A model generated the notes under the pieces. That model was given only the letters and a program-made list of their open reading frames with translations. It was not told where the DNA came from and ran no database searches. From Vannielia sp. (lineage in GTDB: Bacteria > Pseudomonadota > Alphaproteobacteria > Rhodobacterales > Rhodobacteraceae), in the NCBI RefSeq assembly GCF_029212645.1, contig NZ_JARGND010000001.1:81723-145722 (forward strand): a stretch of 64,000 nt of DNA. The letters run 5' to 3'. Positions 7,836 to 16,843 of this stretch are shown piece after piece. Numbering within the stretch: position 1 is the stretch's first letter; every line of letters begins with the position of its first letter. The position numbers were made by a program, and so were the translations under genes.

Positions 7836-7934
7836 GGAAATAATCCCCTGTTTGCATGGTATTTTTGAACAATAAGAGGATGGTGGCCCAGCTTTTACCG
7901 TTGGGTCAAGAACAACGTCTGGCATAGCGATGCG

Positions 7935-7959
7935 AGGCCGCGCGCAATTCACGCGGCCT
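7935..7959. terminator. Hairpin downstream of gshA
   Basis: AGGCCGCG (7935-7942) and CGCGGCCT (7952-7959) form a perfect 8-bp stem with a 9-base loop, just past the gshA stop. No U-run follows on the minus strand, so it is either a weak terminator or a 3'-end stabilising hairpin. Confidence 0.45.
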
Positions 7960-7964
7960 TAACG

Positions 7965-9335
7965 TTAGTAGCTGTACTCTGGGAAAATCCGGGTGATATC
8001 GCCATTCCAGTCGCCGTGGTAATGCTCCAGCAGCTCGTCGGCGGGGGTTTTTCCGCTCTCAATGCTGTCTTGCAGCGCGTTCAGGAAGTGGGTTTCATCG
8101 GGAACCAGGCCACCAGAGCCGGGCCGCGCCCGCGCTTTCAGGCCAGCGTGCGCAATGTTAACGGCTTCTTTGGCAAGATCGTGGATCTTCATGCCATCGA
8201 CCTCGCCTTGCAGCCCGTCCACCGAGGCTGCCACGCGCAGCGCTTCGCGCGTTTCCGCGCTCCAGCCCTTGGCCATGTCCCAGGCGGCATCCAGCGCCGT
8301 CTGGTCATAGGTGAGGCCCACCCAAAAGGCCGGCAGCGCACACAGCCGCCGCCACGGCCCGCCATCGGCGCCGCGCATCTCGATAAACTTCTTCAGCCGC
8401 GCCTCGGGGAAGATCGTGGTCAGGTGATCGGCCCAATCGCTCAGCGTGGGCTTTTCGCCCGGCAGCGCGGGCAGTTCCCCCTTGAGGAAATCGCGGAAAG
8501 ACTGGCCTAAGGCATTGATATACTTTCCATCCCGATACACAAAATACATCGGCACATCGAGCGCATATTGCACATAGGCTTCAAAGCCAAAGCCCTCGTC
8601 AAACGCAAACGGAAGCATCCCGGTGCGCGCATCATCAAGGTTGCGCCAGACCAGCGAACGATAGCTTTTGTGCCCGTTCAATTTGCCCTCAAAGAACGGC
8701 GAATTGGCAAAAAGCGCCACCGCCAAAGGCTGCAACGCCAGCGCCACACGGAACTTTTGCACCATGTCCGCTTCGGAGCCAAAATCAAGGTTCACCTGCA
8801 CTGTGCAGGTTCGCCGCATCATGGTTGTGCCCATGGTGCCAACTTGCTGCATGTAGTCGTTCATCAGCTTGTAACGGCCCTTCGGCATAAGGGGCATTTC
8901 CTCATGCTTCCAGATAGGCGCCGCGCCAAGGCCAATGAAGCCAACGCCGATTTTGTCAGAGATTTCCTTCACTTCGCGCAGGTGTTCGTTCACCTCGTCG
9001 CAGGTCTGGTGAATGGTTTCCAGCGGGGCCCCCGAAAGCTCCAGCGCGCCACCCGGCTCAAGGCTCACGTTGGCGCCGTCCTTGGTGAGGCCAATCAGGT
9101 GGCCGCCCTCTTCAACCGGGTCCCATCCATAGCTGTCGCGCAGCGCCTCAAGCACCGCCCGGATCGAGCGTTCACCCTCATAGGGCAGCGGCTTCAGCGT
9201 GTCGCGGCAGTAGCCAAATTTCTCGTGTTCGGTGCCAATGCGCCAGTCTTCCTTGGGCTTGCAGCCCTCGGCCAGGTACTCGGCCATCTGCTCGTGCCGT
9301 TCAATCGGCCCGCCGCCGGATTGGGGAATAGACAT
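7965..9335 (-). CDS. gshA: Glutamate--cysteine ligase (alphaproteobacterial/plant type)
   Basis: Makes gamma-glutamylcysteine, the first step of glutathione synthesis. The 456-residue product has the class signatures WRIGTEHEKFGYCRDTL near residue 31, a central GANVSLEPGGALELSGAPL (glutamate/ATP site), RRTCTVQVNLDFGSE, and FIEMRGADGGPWRRLCALPA. These identify the plant/alphaproteobacterial ligase rather than the E. coli type. ATG 9335 begins MSIPQSGGGPIERHEQM; a longer frame to 9428 would add an N-terminus not expected for the family. The gene is preceded at 55 bp by the 172-residue membrane-protein gene on the same strand and may be the last cistron of rsmE-(membrane protein)-gshA. Confidence 0.93.
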   Translation of the reverse strand: MSIPQSGGGPIERHEQMAEYLAEGCKPKEDWRIGTEHEKFGYCRDTLKPLPYEGERSIRAVLEALRDSYGWDPVEEGGHLIGLTKDGANVSLEPGGALELSGAPLETIHQTCDEVNEHLREVKEISDKIGVGFIGLGAAPIWKHEEMPLMPKGRYKLMNDYMQQVGTMGTTMMRRTCTVQVNLDFGSEADMVQKFRVALALQPLAVALFANSPFFEGKLNGHKSYRSLVWRNLDDARTGMLPFAFDEGFGFEAYVQYALDVPMYFVYRDGKYINALGQSFRDFLKGELPALPGEKPTLSDWADHLTTIFPEARLKKFIEMRGADGGPWRRLCALPAFWVGLTYDQTALDAAWDMAKGWSAETREALRVAASVDGLQGEVDGMKIHDLAKEAVNIAHAGLKARARPGSGGLVPDETHFLNALQDSIESGKTPADELLEHYHGDWNGDITRIFPEYSY

Positions 9336-9390
9336 CTGCGCGCTCCGCTCTTGCGTGGAGCGCCAGAGTTGGGACGAATGCGGCGTGAAG

Positions 9391-9909
9391 TCAATGCAAG
9401 AGACGGCGCGGCTTGGCCCATATGGCAAAGCGCGCAGGCTCCACCGATCCCGACGCCGCGATCACTTGTTCGTAAGAGGCACCGGGGAAGCTGGCGAGCG
9501 CGTCGATCAGCAGATCAGAGCCATGCGCCGAGCCGGGAATGCGGCCAACCCCTTCAGGTGTTTCAAAAATCCAGAAGAGATCATCGGCACCAGGGCCATC
9601 GCCGGTGGTTTCTATCTCGATCCGGGTCACCGCAGGCAGCGAGATCGTAAGCCCACCGCCCGGCGTGAGGTAGCGCACCGCGCCCTCGTCCAGCTCCACC
9701 ACCCCCGGCCCACCAGAACGCGGCTGTATCCGGGCGCGTTGCACCGCCGTGAACAGCACCACAGCCCCCAGCGCCGCCAGGATCAACCCGGCCACATGGA
9801 TCAACCCTGATGAGGTTGCCGCCAGCGCCAAACCGGCCAGCATTACCGCCCCCGCCACCAGCACCTCGCGCCAGCGGTAGAGCCAGATGCGCACAGCGGG
9901 GCGAATCAT
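9391..9909 (-). CDS. Hypothetical membrane protein with PH-like domain
   Basis: 172 residues from ATG 9909. Two hydrophobic segments (about residues 18-38 and 42-62) follow a basic start (MIRPAVRIWLYRWREV). Then comes a soluble region with an acidic strand pattern (GVVELDEGAVRYLTPGGGL, TRIEIETTGDGPGADDLFW) that suggests a PH-like beta domain. Its ATG overlaps the rsmE stop (ATGA), so it is translationally coupled to rsmE. No known function. The gene order rsmE/membrane protein/gshA looks like an operon. Confidence 0.75.
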   Translation of the reverse strand: MIRPAVRIWLYRWREVLVAGAVMLAGLALAATSSGLIHVAGLILAALGAVVLFTAVQRARIQPRSGGPGVVELDEGAVRYLTPGGGLTISLPAVTRIEIETTGDGPGADDLFWIFETPEGVGRIPGSAHGSDLLIDALASFPGASYEQVIAASGSVEPARFAIWAKPRRLLH

Positions 9910-10631
9910 TGCCAATCTCCCAGCGCCATCTGCCACATCGTCAGCGCCGCCACCGCCGCCGTATCAGCCCGCAAAATGCGCGGGCCAAGCGATACCGGGT
10001 GCGCCTGCTCCATCGCCGCAAGCCGGCTGCGCTCCCCTTCCGAAAAGCCACCCTCAGGGCCAATCAGCACCGCCCAAGGCCCCGGCTTGCCCGAGAGGCC
10101 CGCCGCGCTGCCAACCAGCCCTTCATTGCAAAACATCAGCTGCCGCTCCTCAGGCCATTGGCCCAGCATATCGGCCAGTTTCACCGGGGCTGCGACCTCG
10201 GGCACAAAGGTGCCGCCGCATTGCTCGGCGGCCTCAACAGCATGCGCCTGAAGGCGATCCACGCGCACACGTTCAGCATTGGTGAAATCGGTCAGCACCG
10301 GGCAAATTCGCGCCGCCCCCATCTCGGCCGCCTTCTCAACGATGAAATCGGTGCGCGCCTTCTTGATCGGGGCGAACAGCAGCCACAAGTCTGGCGGCTG
10401 GCTTTGCGGGGCGGTTTGCTCAACGCAGGCCAGCACACCACGGCGCTTGTCCGCCTCCACCACATCAACCCGCCACTCCCCGGCCTCGCCGTTGAAAACG
10501 AACAGCGCATCGCCCACACCAAGCCGCATCACCCCAAAGAGATAATGCGCCTGCTCCCGCGACAGAGGGACCATTTGCCCCGCCCCCAGCGCGTGCTCTA
10601 CATAGAGCCTGACCTTTGCCTTGCGTGCCAT
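9906..10631 (-). CDS. rsmE: 16S rRNA (uracil(1498)-N(3))-methyltransferase
   Basis: SPOUT-family enzyme that methylates U1498 of 16S rRNA. The 241-residue product has the N-terminal PUA-like domain (RLYVEHALGAGQMVPLSREQ) and the knotted SPOUT C-terminal motifs VLIGPEGGFSEGER and SLGPRILRADTAAVAAL. Its start is only 12 bp from the divergent ubiA start, so the two promoters must overlap the neighbouring coding sequence. Downstream it overlaps the membrane-protein gene by four bases. Confidence 0.93.
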   Translation of the reverse strand: MARKAKVRLYVEHALGAGQMVPLSREQAHYLFGVMRLGVGDALFVFNGEAGEWRVDVVEADKRRGVLACVEQTAPQSQPPDLWLLFAPIKKARTDFIVEKAAEMGAARICPVLTDFTNAERVRVDRLQAHAVEAAEQCGGTFVPEVAAPVKLADMLGQWPEERQLMFCNEGLVGSAAGLSGKPGPWAVLIGPEGGFSEGERSRLAAMEQAHPVSLGPRILRADTAAVAALTMWQMALGDWQ

Positions 10632-10643
10632 GGAGCCAGAGAT

Positions 10644-11606
10644 ATGACCGCCAGCGACGAAACGCCAGAGACAGCCGCCGTTGCGGACGCCGTAAGTGGC
10701 AATTGGGTAGACAGGCTGGCCCCCAAAGCCACCCGCCCCTACCTGCGCCTCTCGCGTGCCGACAGGCCCGTTGGCACATGGCTTTTGCTCATCCCCTGCT
10801 GGTGGGGCGTTCTGCTTGCGGCGGCTTCCACCGGCTGGCGGTGGTTTGATCTGTGGATCATCATTGGCTGTGCTCTGGGGGCCTGGCTGATGCGCGGCGC
10901 AGGCTGCACATGGAATGACATCACCGACCGCGACATCGACGACAAGGTTGCCCGCACCCGCTCAAGGCCAATCCCCTCGGGGCAGGTTTCGGTGGCGCAG
11001 GCGGCGGTTTGGATGGGGGTGCAGGCGCTCATCGCCCTTGCGATCCTGCTCACCTTCAATGCCACTGCGATCTGGCTCGGGGTGGCATCGCTTGGGCTGG
11101 TGGCGATCTACCCGTTTGCCAAGCGTTTCACCTGGTGGCCGCAAATCTTCCTGGGGCTTGCCTTCAACTGGGGTGCCTTGCTGGCATGGGCTGCGCACAC
11201 CGGCTCGCTCTCACTGGCGCCGGTGTTTCTTTATGCGGCGGGCATCGCCTGGACGATCTTTTATGACACGATCTATGCCCACCAGGATGTGGAAGATGAC
11301 GCGCTGATCGGGGTCAAATCCACCGCGCGGCTGTTTGGAGACAACTCACCCGCGATCCTGCGGCTGTTTCTGGCGCTCACCATCACCCTGCTGACTGTGG
11401 CGGTAATTGCCGCGCTGATTGATCCGGCCTCGCCGCTCCAGCTTGCCCTTGCGGTGGGCGGGGCCTGGGCGATGGGCTGGCATATGGCGTGGCAGCTTGG
11501 CCAGCTTGACACCGCCAACCCGCAAACGTGCCTGCGGCTGTTTCGCGCCAATCGGGATGCGGGGCTGCTGCCCGTGCTGTTTCTTGCCGTCGTCATCCTT
11601 CTGTGA
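10644..11606 (+). CDS. ubiA: 4-hydroxybenzoate polyprenyltransferase
   Basis: Integral membrane prenyltransferase that joins a polyprenyl chain to 4-hydroxybenzoate in ubiquinone synthesis. The 320-residue product has SRADRPVGTWLLLIPCWWG, the first Asp motif NDITDRDIDDKVARTRSRPI near residue 92, and the second Asp motif DTIYAHQDVEDDALIGVKST near 210, with about eight or nine membrane segments. The frame is open far upstream through the antisense of rsmE. ATG 10644 (MTASDETPETAAVADAVSG) is chosen because the upstream part is the shadow of rsmE and the family begins just before this. Confidence 0.93.
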   Translation: MTASDETPETAAVADAVSGNWVDRLAPKATRPYLRLSRADRPVGTWLLLIPCWWGVLLAAASTGWRWFDLWIIIGCALGAWLMRGAGCTWNDITDRDIDDKVARTRSRPIPSGQVSVAQAAVWMGVQALIALAILLTFNATAIWLGVASLGLVAIYPFAKRFTWWPQIFLGLAFNWGALLAWAAHTGSLSLAPVFLYAAGIAWTIFYDTIYAHQDVEDDALIGVKSTARLFGDNSPAILRLFLALTITLLTVAVIAALIDPASPLQLALAVGGAWAMGWHMAWQLGQLDTANPQTCLRLFRANRDAGLLPVLFLAVVILL

Positions 11607-11675
11607 ACAGCCGATGATTGCACCCCCGCGCTGGCGGGACTAAAGGAACTGTCAACCACCACCACAGGGAACCAC

Positions 11676-13589
11676 ATGGCCCTTCGCTCCAGGATCATCA
11701 CCGTGACCACCCTGATCGTTGCAGGTGGGCTTTGCTATGTCAGCGCCACCGCCGCGGCCGGGATGATCGAAAGTGGCTCTCGCTCAGCGGTCAAGACCGC
11801 ATTGATCGAAGCCGGAACAGATTGGGCCAAGGTCGAAACCGATGGCCTACAGGTGCAAGTGTCCGGCACCGCCCCAACTGAGGCTGACCGCTTTCGCGCG
11901 CTGTCGACCGCGGCCAAGGTCGTCGATGCCTCCCGCGTTATCGACCAGGTTGAAGTGACGCCCGCCAAACCGATCACCGCGCCAAAGTTCTCCATCGAGA
12001 TTTTGCGCAACGACGATGGCGTGTCGATGATCGGGCTGATCCCGGCCACAATCGACCGTGAGGAATTTGCCGAAGATATCTCCGATGCGGGTGATGATAC
12101 CGAGGTCACCGATCTGCTGGAAACCGCCGATTATCCTGTGCCCGATGGCTGGGACGATGCGGTGGATTTTGGACTGGAGGCGCTGGAATTGCTGCCCCGC
12201 TCCAAGATTTCGATCTCTGCGGACCAGGTTGCGATCACCGCCATTTCATCTTCCGGTTCAGAAAAGCGCCAGCTGGAGGCAAGGCTACAGCGCCGCGCCC
12301 CCGATGGGCTGAACCTGCGGATCAACATCACCGCGCCGCGCCCGGTGATCACCCCCTTCACCCTGCGCTTTTTGATCGACGAAAACGGAACCGCCCGGTT
12401 TGATGCCTGTTCCGCCGATACCGAGGCCAGCCGCCGCCGCATTCTTGCCGCCGCCCGCGCCGCCGGGCTTGAGGGCGATGCAGATTGCGTGCTCGGCCTT
12501 GGCGTGCCCACCCCCGAATGGGCCGAAGCCGCCGATCTGGGGATCAAGGCTGTGGGCGAATTGGGCGGTGGCTCGATCACCTTTTCAGATGCCGATGTGT
12601 CGCTGCTGGCCACGCCCGACACCGGGCAAAGCGCCTTTGACCGGGTGGTTGGCGAGTTGGAAAGCAACCTTCCCGACGTGTTCTCGCTCACCTCGACCCT
12701 GCCCGAAAAGGTTAACGTGAATGGCACGGGTGAGGGCAATGGCCCGCCAGAGTTTGTTGCCACCCGCAGCCCCGAGGGCAATGTGCAGTTGCGCGGACGC
12801 GTCACCAATGCGCAGGTGCGCGAGGCGGTCGAGAGCTTTGCCAAGGCACACTTTGGTTCGCAAGCGGTTTACGCTGCCACCCGGATTGACCCAGCCTTGC
12901 CCGATGGCTGGCCGGTGCGCGTGCTGGCCGGGCTGCAAGCACTCTCCGAGGTGAACAATGGCTCGGTGATCGTGCAGCCCAGCTATATCGAGGTGCGCGG
13001 CCTCACCGGCAACCCCGAGGCCAAGGCCGAGATCGCCCGCCACCTTGCCGCGCGGCTTGGCGAGGGGGCGCATTTCAAGATCGAGGTCACCTATACAGAG
13101 GCGCTTGATCCGCTCGCCGCCCTGCCCAGCGCTGAGGAATGCATTGCAAAGATCAAGGCGATCAACGAAGCGACCAAGATCACCTTCGAGCCGGGCTCGG
13201 TGGAGATCACCGGCGATGCGGTGGGTGTGATGGACAAAATCGCCGACGTGCTGAAAGACAAGTGCGCCAAGGTTGAAATGAACATCGAGATCAGCGGCTA
13301 CACCGATAGCCAGGGCCGCGAAGAGATGAACCAGCAGCTTTCGCAGCAGCGCGCCGAAGCAGTGCTGAACGCGCTGGCGGCACGCCGGGTTCTGACCTCG
13401 CGGATCGAGGCGCGCGGCTACGGCGAAGAAAACCCGATTGCTGACAATGACACCGAAGCAGGCCGCGAAGCCAACCGCCGCATTGCCTTTGGTTTGGTGA
13501 CCGAGGAGGCTGGCGCCGAGGCCAGCGATGGGGCAGAAGAAGCAAACCCGGCAGCAGAAGACGGGCAAGTGGAGAAGACGGGTGAGTAG
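11676..13589 (+). CDS. OmpA-family protein with repeated BON-like domains
   Basis: 637 residues. An N-terminal signal peptide (about residues 1-27, ending ATAAAG) is followed by several repeats of BON-like phospholipid-binding folds (for example VKTALIEAGTDWAKVETDGLQ). The C-terminal OmpA peptidoglycan-binding domain follows (about residues 510-620: YTDSQGREEMNQQLSQQRAE, RIEARGYGEENPIADNDT, GREANRRIAFGL). The fold order resembles mycobacterial ArfA-like BON-OmpA proteins. Likely an outer-membrane or periplasmic protein that anchors to the cell wall. An acidic Glu/Ala tail ends the protein. It overlaps the following gene by eight bases and probably forms a two-gene unit with it. Confidence 0.85.
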   Translation: MALRSRIITVTTLIVAGGLCYVSATAAAGMIESGSRSAVKTALIEAGTDWAKVETDGLQVQVSGTAPTEADRFRALSTAAKVVDASRVIDQVEVTPAKPITAPKFSIEILRNDDGVSMIGLIPATIDREEFAEDISDAGDDTEVTDLLETADYPVPDGWDDAVDFGLEALELLPRSKISISADQVAITAISSSGSEKRQLEARLQRRAPDGLNLRINITAPRPVITPFTLRFLIDENGTARFDACSADTEASRRRILAAARAAGLEGDADCVLGLGVPTPEWAEAADLGIKAVGELGGGSITFSDADVSLLATPDTGQSAFDRVVGELESNLPDVFSLTSTLPEKVNVNGTGEGNGPPEFVATRSPEGNVQLRGRVTNAQVREAVESFAKAHFGSQAVYAATRIDPALPDGWPVRVLAGLQALSEVNNGSVIVQPSYIEVRGLTGNPEAKAEIARHLAARLGEGAHFKIEVTYTEALDPLAALPSAEECIAKIKAINEATKITFEPGSVEITGDAVGVMDKIADVLKDKCAKVEMNIEISGYTDSQGREEMNQQLSQQRAEAVLNALAARRVLTSRIEARGYGEENPIADNDTEAGREANRRIAFGLVTEEAGAEASDGAEEANPAAEDGQVEKTGE

Positions 13590-13911
13590 ATCCGAATTTA
13601 TCGTCGTTACGGCCATCATCCTTTTTGTGGCCTTCATGTTGGGCTGGTTCGCCAATTGGCTGATTCACCGGCTCACCCGCGTCACCCAATCGGAGATGGG
13701 TGAGTTGGACAAGATGGCGCAATCGCTCCACGATGCCGAGGAAACCCGCGATCAGGCGATCACCTATCTGCAACAGCGCGAGGCCGAGTTGACCAACCAG
13801 CTAAGCCAGACCGAGGCAGAGCTTTCCGCCGCGATGGACGGGCTGCGTGACGCCCGCCAGGAGGCCGAAGAACTGCGCGCCTGGATCGAACGCCAGCAGC
13901 AGGCTGGCTGA
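13582..13911 (+). CDS. Membrane-anchored coiled-coil protein
   Basis: 109 residues from GTG 13582, supported by GGAGAAG upstream and by the family-like start MSRSEFIVVTAIILFVAFML. The frame continues upstream inside the OmpA-family gene, but that part is its shadow. One membrane segment (about residues 6-27) is followed by a long heptad-rich helix (MGELDKMAQSLHDAEETRDQ, then AELTNQLSQTEAELSAAMDG) that should form a coiled coil. The overlap with the OmpA-BON gene suggests a shared envelope role; no specific function is visible. Confidence 0.75.
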   Translation: MSRSEFIVVTAIILFVAFMLGWFANWLIHRLTRVTQSEMGELDKMAQSLHDAEETRDQAITYLQQREAELTNQLSQTEAELSAAMDGLRDARQEAEELRAWIERQQQAG

Positions 13912-14002
13912 CACCCGCCACCCCAGCCGCCAATCAGCCTCCCGTCGCGCGCCTTGCTTTGGAGGCGCAGCACCGCAAGCCAGGCAGGAGGCCCCTCACC
14001 CG

Positions 14003-14644
14003 ATGCACAGCGCCCTCTCCCTGCACCTTTGCGATGCCCGAGGCACCCTGACAGCCCACGCCAAGTGGCTCACCCGCACCATTGAAGAAACCCACGCCCG
14101 CGTCGCGCCCCGCCTGTCGCTTGGCCCGGTGGATGTGGTGGTTCGGGCCGCCCGCGATGTGATTCCGCAAAAGGGCCATGTGGGCCACGCCCCCGGCCCC
14201 GGTGTGATCCTTGTAACAGTGGACCCCGACAACCCCGCGCTGGAGCGCAACACCGCGCAAAGCTTTGAGCGGATGCTGGCCCACGAGATGCACCATGCCG
14301 CCCGCTGGGATGGGCCGGGCTATGGCAGCACCCTTGGCGCCGCGCTCGTCACCGAAGGCCTTGCGGGCCATTTCGTTGAAGAGCTTTATGGCCTGCCGCT
14401 TGAGCCATGGGAAACCGCCGTGGCCGATGCGCTCCTCACCCACCGCGAAACCATTCGCAGCCTTTGGGATGACGCGGGCTATGATCATAATGAATGGTTC
14501 TTTGGCACCGGGGCCTACCCACAGTGGCTTGGCTACAGCGCCGCCTATCAACTGGTTGCGCGGTATTTTGACGAGCACCCCACTGCCACCGCTTCGGCCC
14601 TCGCCCATGCGCCAACCGAGCACTTTCGCTCTGCATTAATGTGA
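14003..14644 (+). CDS. Putative DUF2268-type zinc-dependent protease
   Basis: 213 residues. The motif LAHEMHHAARWDGPG (about residue 95) contains HExxH, and EGLAGHFVEELYG some 25 residues later supplies the third ligand Glu, the layout of the DUF2268 predicted Zn-metallopeptidases. No signal peptide is visible. ATG 14003 is the first start that matches the domain (MHSALSLHLCDARGTLTAHA); an upstream in-frame extension runs through the end of the preceding gene. Substrate unknown. The 3' end is convergent with moaE, 10 bp apart. Confidence 0.75.
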   Translation: MHSALSLHLCDARGTLTAHAKWLTRTIEETHARVAPRLSLGPVDVVVRAARDVIPQKGHVGHAPGPGVILVTVDPDNPALERNTAQSFERMLAHEMHHAARWDGPGYGSTLGAALVTEGLAGHFVEELYGLPLEPWETAVADALLTHRETIRSLWDDAGYDHNEWFFGTGAYPQWLGYSAAYQLVARYFDEHPTATASALAHAPTEHFRSALM

Positions 14645-14654
14645 TCGCCCGAGG

Positions 14655-15098
14655 CTACCAGCGCGTCAGCGCGGCCTCGTCCTCATCCTTTGCGGCAACC
14701 CAGCCGGTGCCCTCGCGGGTGACTTCCTTTTTCCAGAAAGGGGCGCGGGATTTGAGGTAATCCATCAGGAATTCCGCCGCCTCAAAGGCCGCAACCCTAT
14801 GCGCCGAAGCGGTGGCAACCATCATGATCTGCGCCCCCGGCTCAAGCCGCCCGTGGCGGTGGATCACCAGCGCGCCAGTCAGCGGCCAGCGCGCCTTGGA
14901 CTCATCAACAATGGTGGCAATCGCGCTTTCGGTCATGCCGGGATAATGCTCGATCTCCATCGCCTCCAGCCCGCCGGATACATCGCGCACCACGCCGGTA
15001 AAGCTCACCACGGCCCCGGCGCCGGCCTGCGCTTCTGAAAAGCGGTTAAGCTCGGCGCCCGCATCAAAGCTGTCGGCCTGAACCCGCACTTCGGCCAA
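14655..15098 (-). CDS. moaE: Molybdopterin synthase catalytic subunit
   Basis: Large subunit of molybdopterin synthase, which inserts two sulfurs into cyclic pyranopterin monophosphate using thiocarboxylated MoaD. The 147-residue product has the family stretches GAVVSFTGVVRDVSGGLEAM, ALVIHRHGRLEPGAQIMMVA and the catalytic-lysine region SRAPFWKKEVTREGTGWVAA. It lies three bases after moaD on the same strand, in a pgsA-moaD-moaE operon. Confidence 0.95.
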   Translation of the reverse strand: MAEVRVQADSFDAGAELNRFSEAQAGAGAVVSFTGVVRDVSGGLEAMEIEHYPGMTESAIATIVDESKARWPLTGALVIHRHGRLEPGAQIMMVATASAHRVAAFEAAEFLMDYLKSRAPFWKKEVTREGTGWVAAKDEDEAALTRW

Positions 15099-15101
15099 GG
15101 G

Positions 15102-15353
15102 TCAGCCCCCTGTCATCGGCGGGAAAAAGGCGATCTCACGCACGCCCGCCAACGGTGCCTCAAAATCAGAAAGCTCCTGATCCAGCGCCACGCGCAGCGC
15201 TGTCACATCGGCAAAGGCTGCGGCGTAGCGATCCTCGCGCGTTTTCAGCTCTTCAACCAGCTCGGAAACCGTGGCGGCCTCTGTTTCCACCGCTTCACGC
15301 GGCAGGCCGATCCGCTCACGGACCCAAGCGAAGTAAAGCACATTCACAGTCAT
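15102..15353 (-). CDS. moaD: Molybdopterin synthase sulfur-carrier subunit
   Basis: Ubiquitin-like sulfur carrier of 83 residues that ends in the required Gly-Gly (FFPPMTGG), whose terminal glycine is thiocarboxylated. The start MTVNVLYFAWVRERIGLP matches the family. The frame is open to 15431, but the ATG at 15353 overlaps the pgsA stop by four bases, which decides it. Works with MoaE encoded directly downstream. Confidence 0.94.
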   Translation of the reverse strand: MTVNVLYFAWVRERIGLPREAVETEAATVSELVEELKTREDRYAAAFADVTALRVALDQELSDFEAPLAGVREIAFFPPMTGG

Positions 15354-15967
15354 TTTGGCCCCTTCAGGAATGGCACCGATTTGCGAAAATAGTCCCAGCC
15401 GGTGATCAGCGTCAGCGCCCCGGCGACCCACAGAATCAAGATGCCCGTCACCGTGGCCCAGCCTGCCGGACCATCCCGGAATCTGGCCAGCCCTGAAGGC
15501 CCCATCTCACCCCGCGCCACCCAATCGAGGCCGGTGCCAAGAAACAGCACGGCAATCGCCACCATCTGCGCTGTCGTCTTCCACTTGGCGAGATTGGTCA
15601 CCTTGAGGGTGCCCGCCGTATCGCCCAGAAACTCGCGCAACCCGCTGACGAAAACCTCGCGGAAGAGGATCAGCGTGGCGGGCAACAGGATCCACGGGTT
15701 CATCCCCGAAAAGCCGGTAATGACCAGCAGCGCGATCACCACCATCGCCTTGTCGGCGATCGGATCAAGCATTGCGCCCAGCTTGGTTTCCTGCCCCCAC
15801 TTGCGAGCCAGCCAGCCATCAAAAAAGTCGGTCGCGGCGGCGGCCACAAACAGGACCAGCGCAAACCAATCCGCCCAGGGGCGGTGGAAATAAAGGAACA
15901 TCACGGCCACCCCCGGCGCCGCGAGGAGCCGAAGGACCGTGAGGATATTGGGCAAGTTCCATATCAT
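15350..15967 (-). CDS. pgsA: CDP-diacylglycerol--glycerol-3-phosphate 3-phosphatidyltransferase
   Basis: Committed step of phosphatidylglycerol synthesis, in the inner membrane. The 205-residue product has the CDP-alcohol phosphatidyltransferase signature, seen as AATDFFDGWLARKWGQETKL followed by GAMLDPIADKAMV (about residues 43-75), with several membrane segments around it. It is the first gene of a three-gene operon with moaD and moaE; the stop overlaps moaD ATG. This mixed lipid/Mo-cofactor arrangement is usual in Rhodobacteraceae as far as I recall. Confidence 0.95.
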   Translation of the reverse strand: MIWNLPNILTVLRLLAAPGVAVMFLYFHRPWADWFALVLFVAAAATDFFDGWLARKWGQETKLGAMLDPIADKAMVVIALLVITGFSGMNPWILLPATLILFREVFVSGLREFLGDTAGTLKVTNLAKWKTTAQMVAIAVLFLGTGLDWVARGEMGPSGLARFRDGPAGWATVTGILILWVAGALTLITGWDYFRKSVPFLKGPK

Positions 15968-16018
15968 ACCCGAAGGTTTAGCGTGTTGCCCCGCCCGGCG
16001 AAAGCACTACTGACGTCG

Positions 16019-16741
16019 CTATGTGGCGTTGCGGGCCGTCAGCAGGTGCTGCTGCATCCAAATCCAGATCTGCGCCGAGGCAAGGATATTCTGCGCCGGG
16101 GTCACATTTGTGTTGCGGGTTTGCGCGGCGGTGTAAGTGCCCGCAAGCCCGCCAAGCGCCGACATCGCCGTTGCGCCGCCCAAGTGCAGCTCCACCACGG
16201 TATCCATCAGGAAGCCGGTTTCGGTTTGCGGAACACCGCCAATCGCCCCATGCGTTCCGTAAAACTTTTGCTTGATCATCTTGCGGCCGCCCAGCTTTTC
16301 GGTGGAGCAATTGCCGAAAATCTCGCGCGAGGCGGTGCGCGGGTCACGCATGGCGTGGAAGCAGTGATCTACGTTGTCCGGCACGCCGGGGGTATCAACG
16401 CTGGAGCGATCGACCGCATCAAACAGCAACAAGCAATGCACCGGCACGTTTTCACGCTTGAGAATGTGGCACGCCACCTCCGCTGCCGCGCCACCACGGC
16501 TGTAGCCCGCCAAAAAGATGCGGCTGCCCGGATGGGCATCATATTGGGTTTTGGCAAAACGAGCCTGCCGCACGGCAAGCGATTGGGTTTCACTGCCTGT
16601 CAGCGACGGCCCGCGCTCCCAGCGTTTGGCGCGGCCATGCCACTCGGCGTAAAGCCGCTTGCAGTGGCTGTTGGCGAATTCTTTCATATAGTCGGAGTTG
16701 TCGTCCGGGCCGGTCCCATCGACCGCCGAATAGATATCCAT
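16019..16741 (-). CDS. Putative alpha/beta-hydrolase-fold protein
   Basis: 240 residues from ATG 16741, chosen because GGGAGAAAG lies three bases upstream; an upstream in-frame ATG at 16789 lacks this. The segment SRIFLAGYSRGGAAAEVACH (about residue 80) has the GxSxGG nucleophile elbow, followed by CLLLFDAVDRSSVDTPGVPD, in the manner of DUF2235/lipase-like serine hydrolases. No signal peptide. Neither substrate nor pathway can be told from neighbours (pgsA ahead, uvrC behind, all on the minus strand with gaps). Confidence 0.65.
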   Translation of the reverse strand: MDIYSAVDGTGPDDNSDYMKEFANSHCKRLYAEWHGRAKRWERGPSLTGSETQSLAVRQARFAKTQYDAHPGSRIFLAGYSRGGAAAEVACHILKRENVPVHCLLLFDAVDRSSVDTPGVPDNVDHCFHAMRDPRTASREIFGNCSTEKLGGRKMIKQKFYGTHGAIGGVPQTETGFLMDTVVELHLGGATAMSALGGLAGTYTAAQTRNTNVTPAQNILASAQIWIWMQQHLLTARNAT

Positions 16742-16843
16742 TAACTTTCTCCCGAAAAGGTATTGAGCGTCAAACACATGCGGGGCCAAAATTTCCCCTG
16801 ATCGACCTTAGACGAAGCCAAGCTGCGCTGTCGAGTCTGCCGG

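Noticed and set aside
9810-10643. 278-codon extension in front of ubiA
   Set aside because: It runs antisense to rsmE and has no domain; the UbiA family starts just after ATG 10644.
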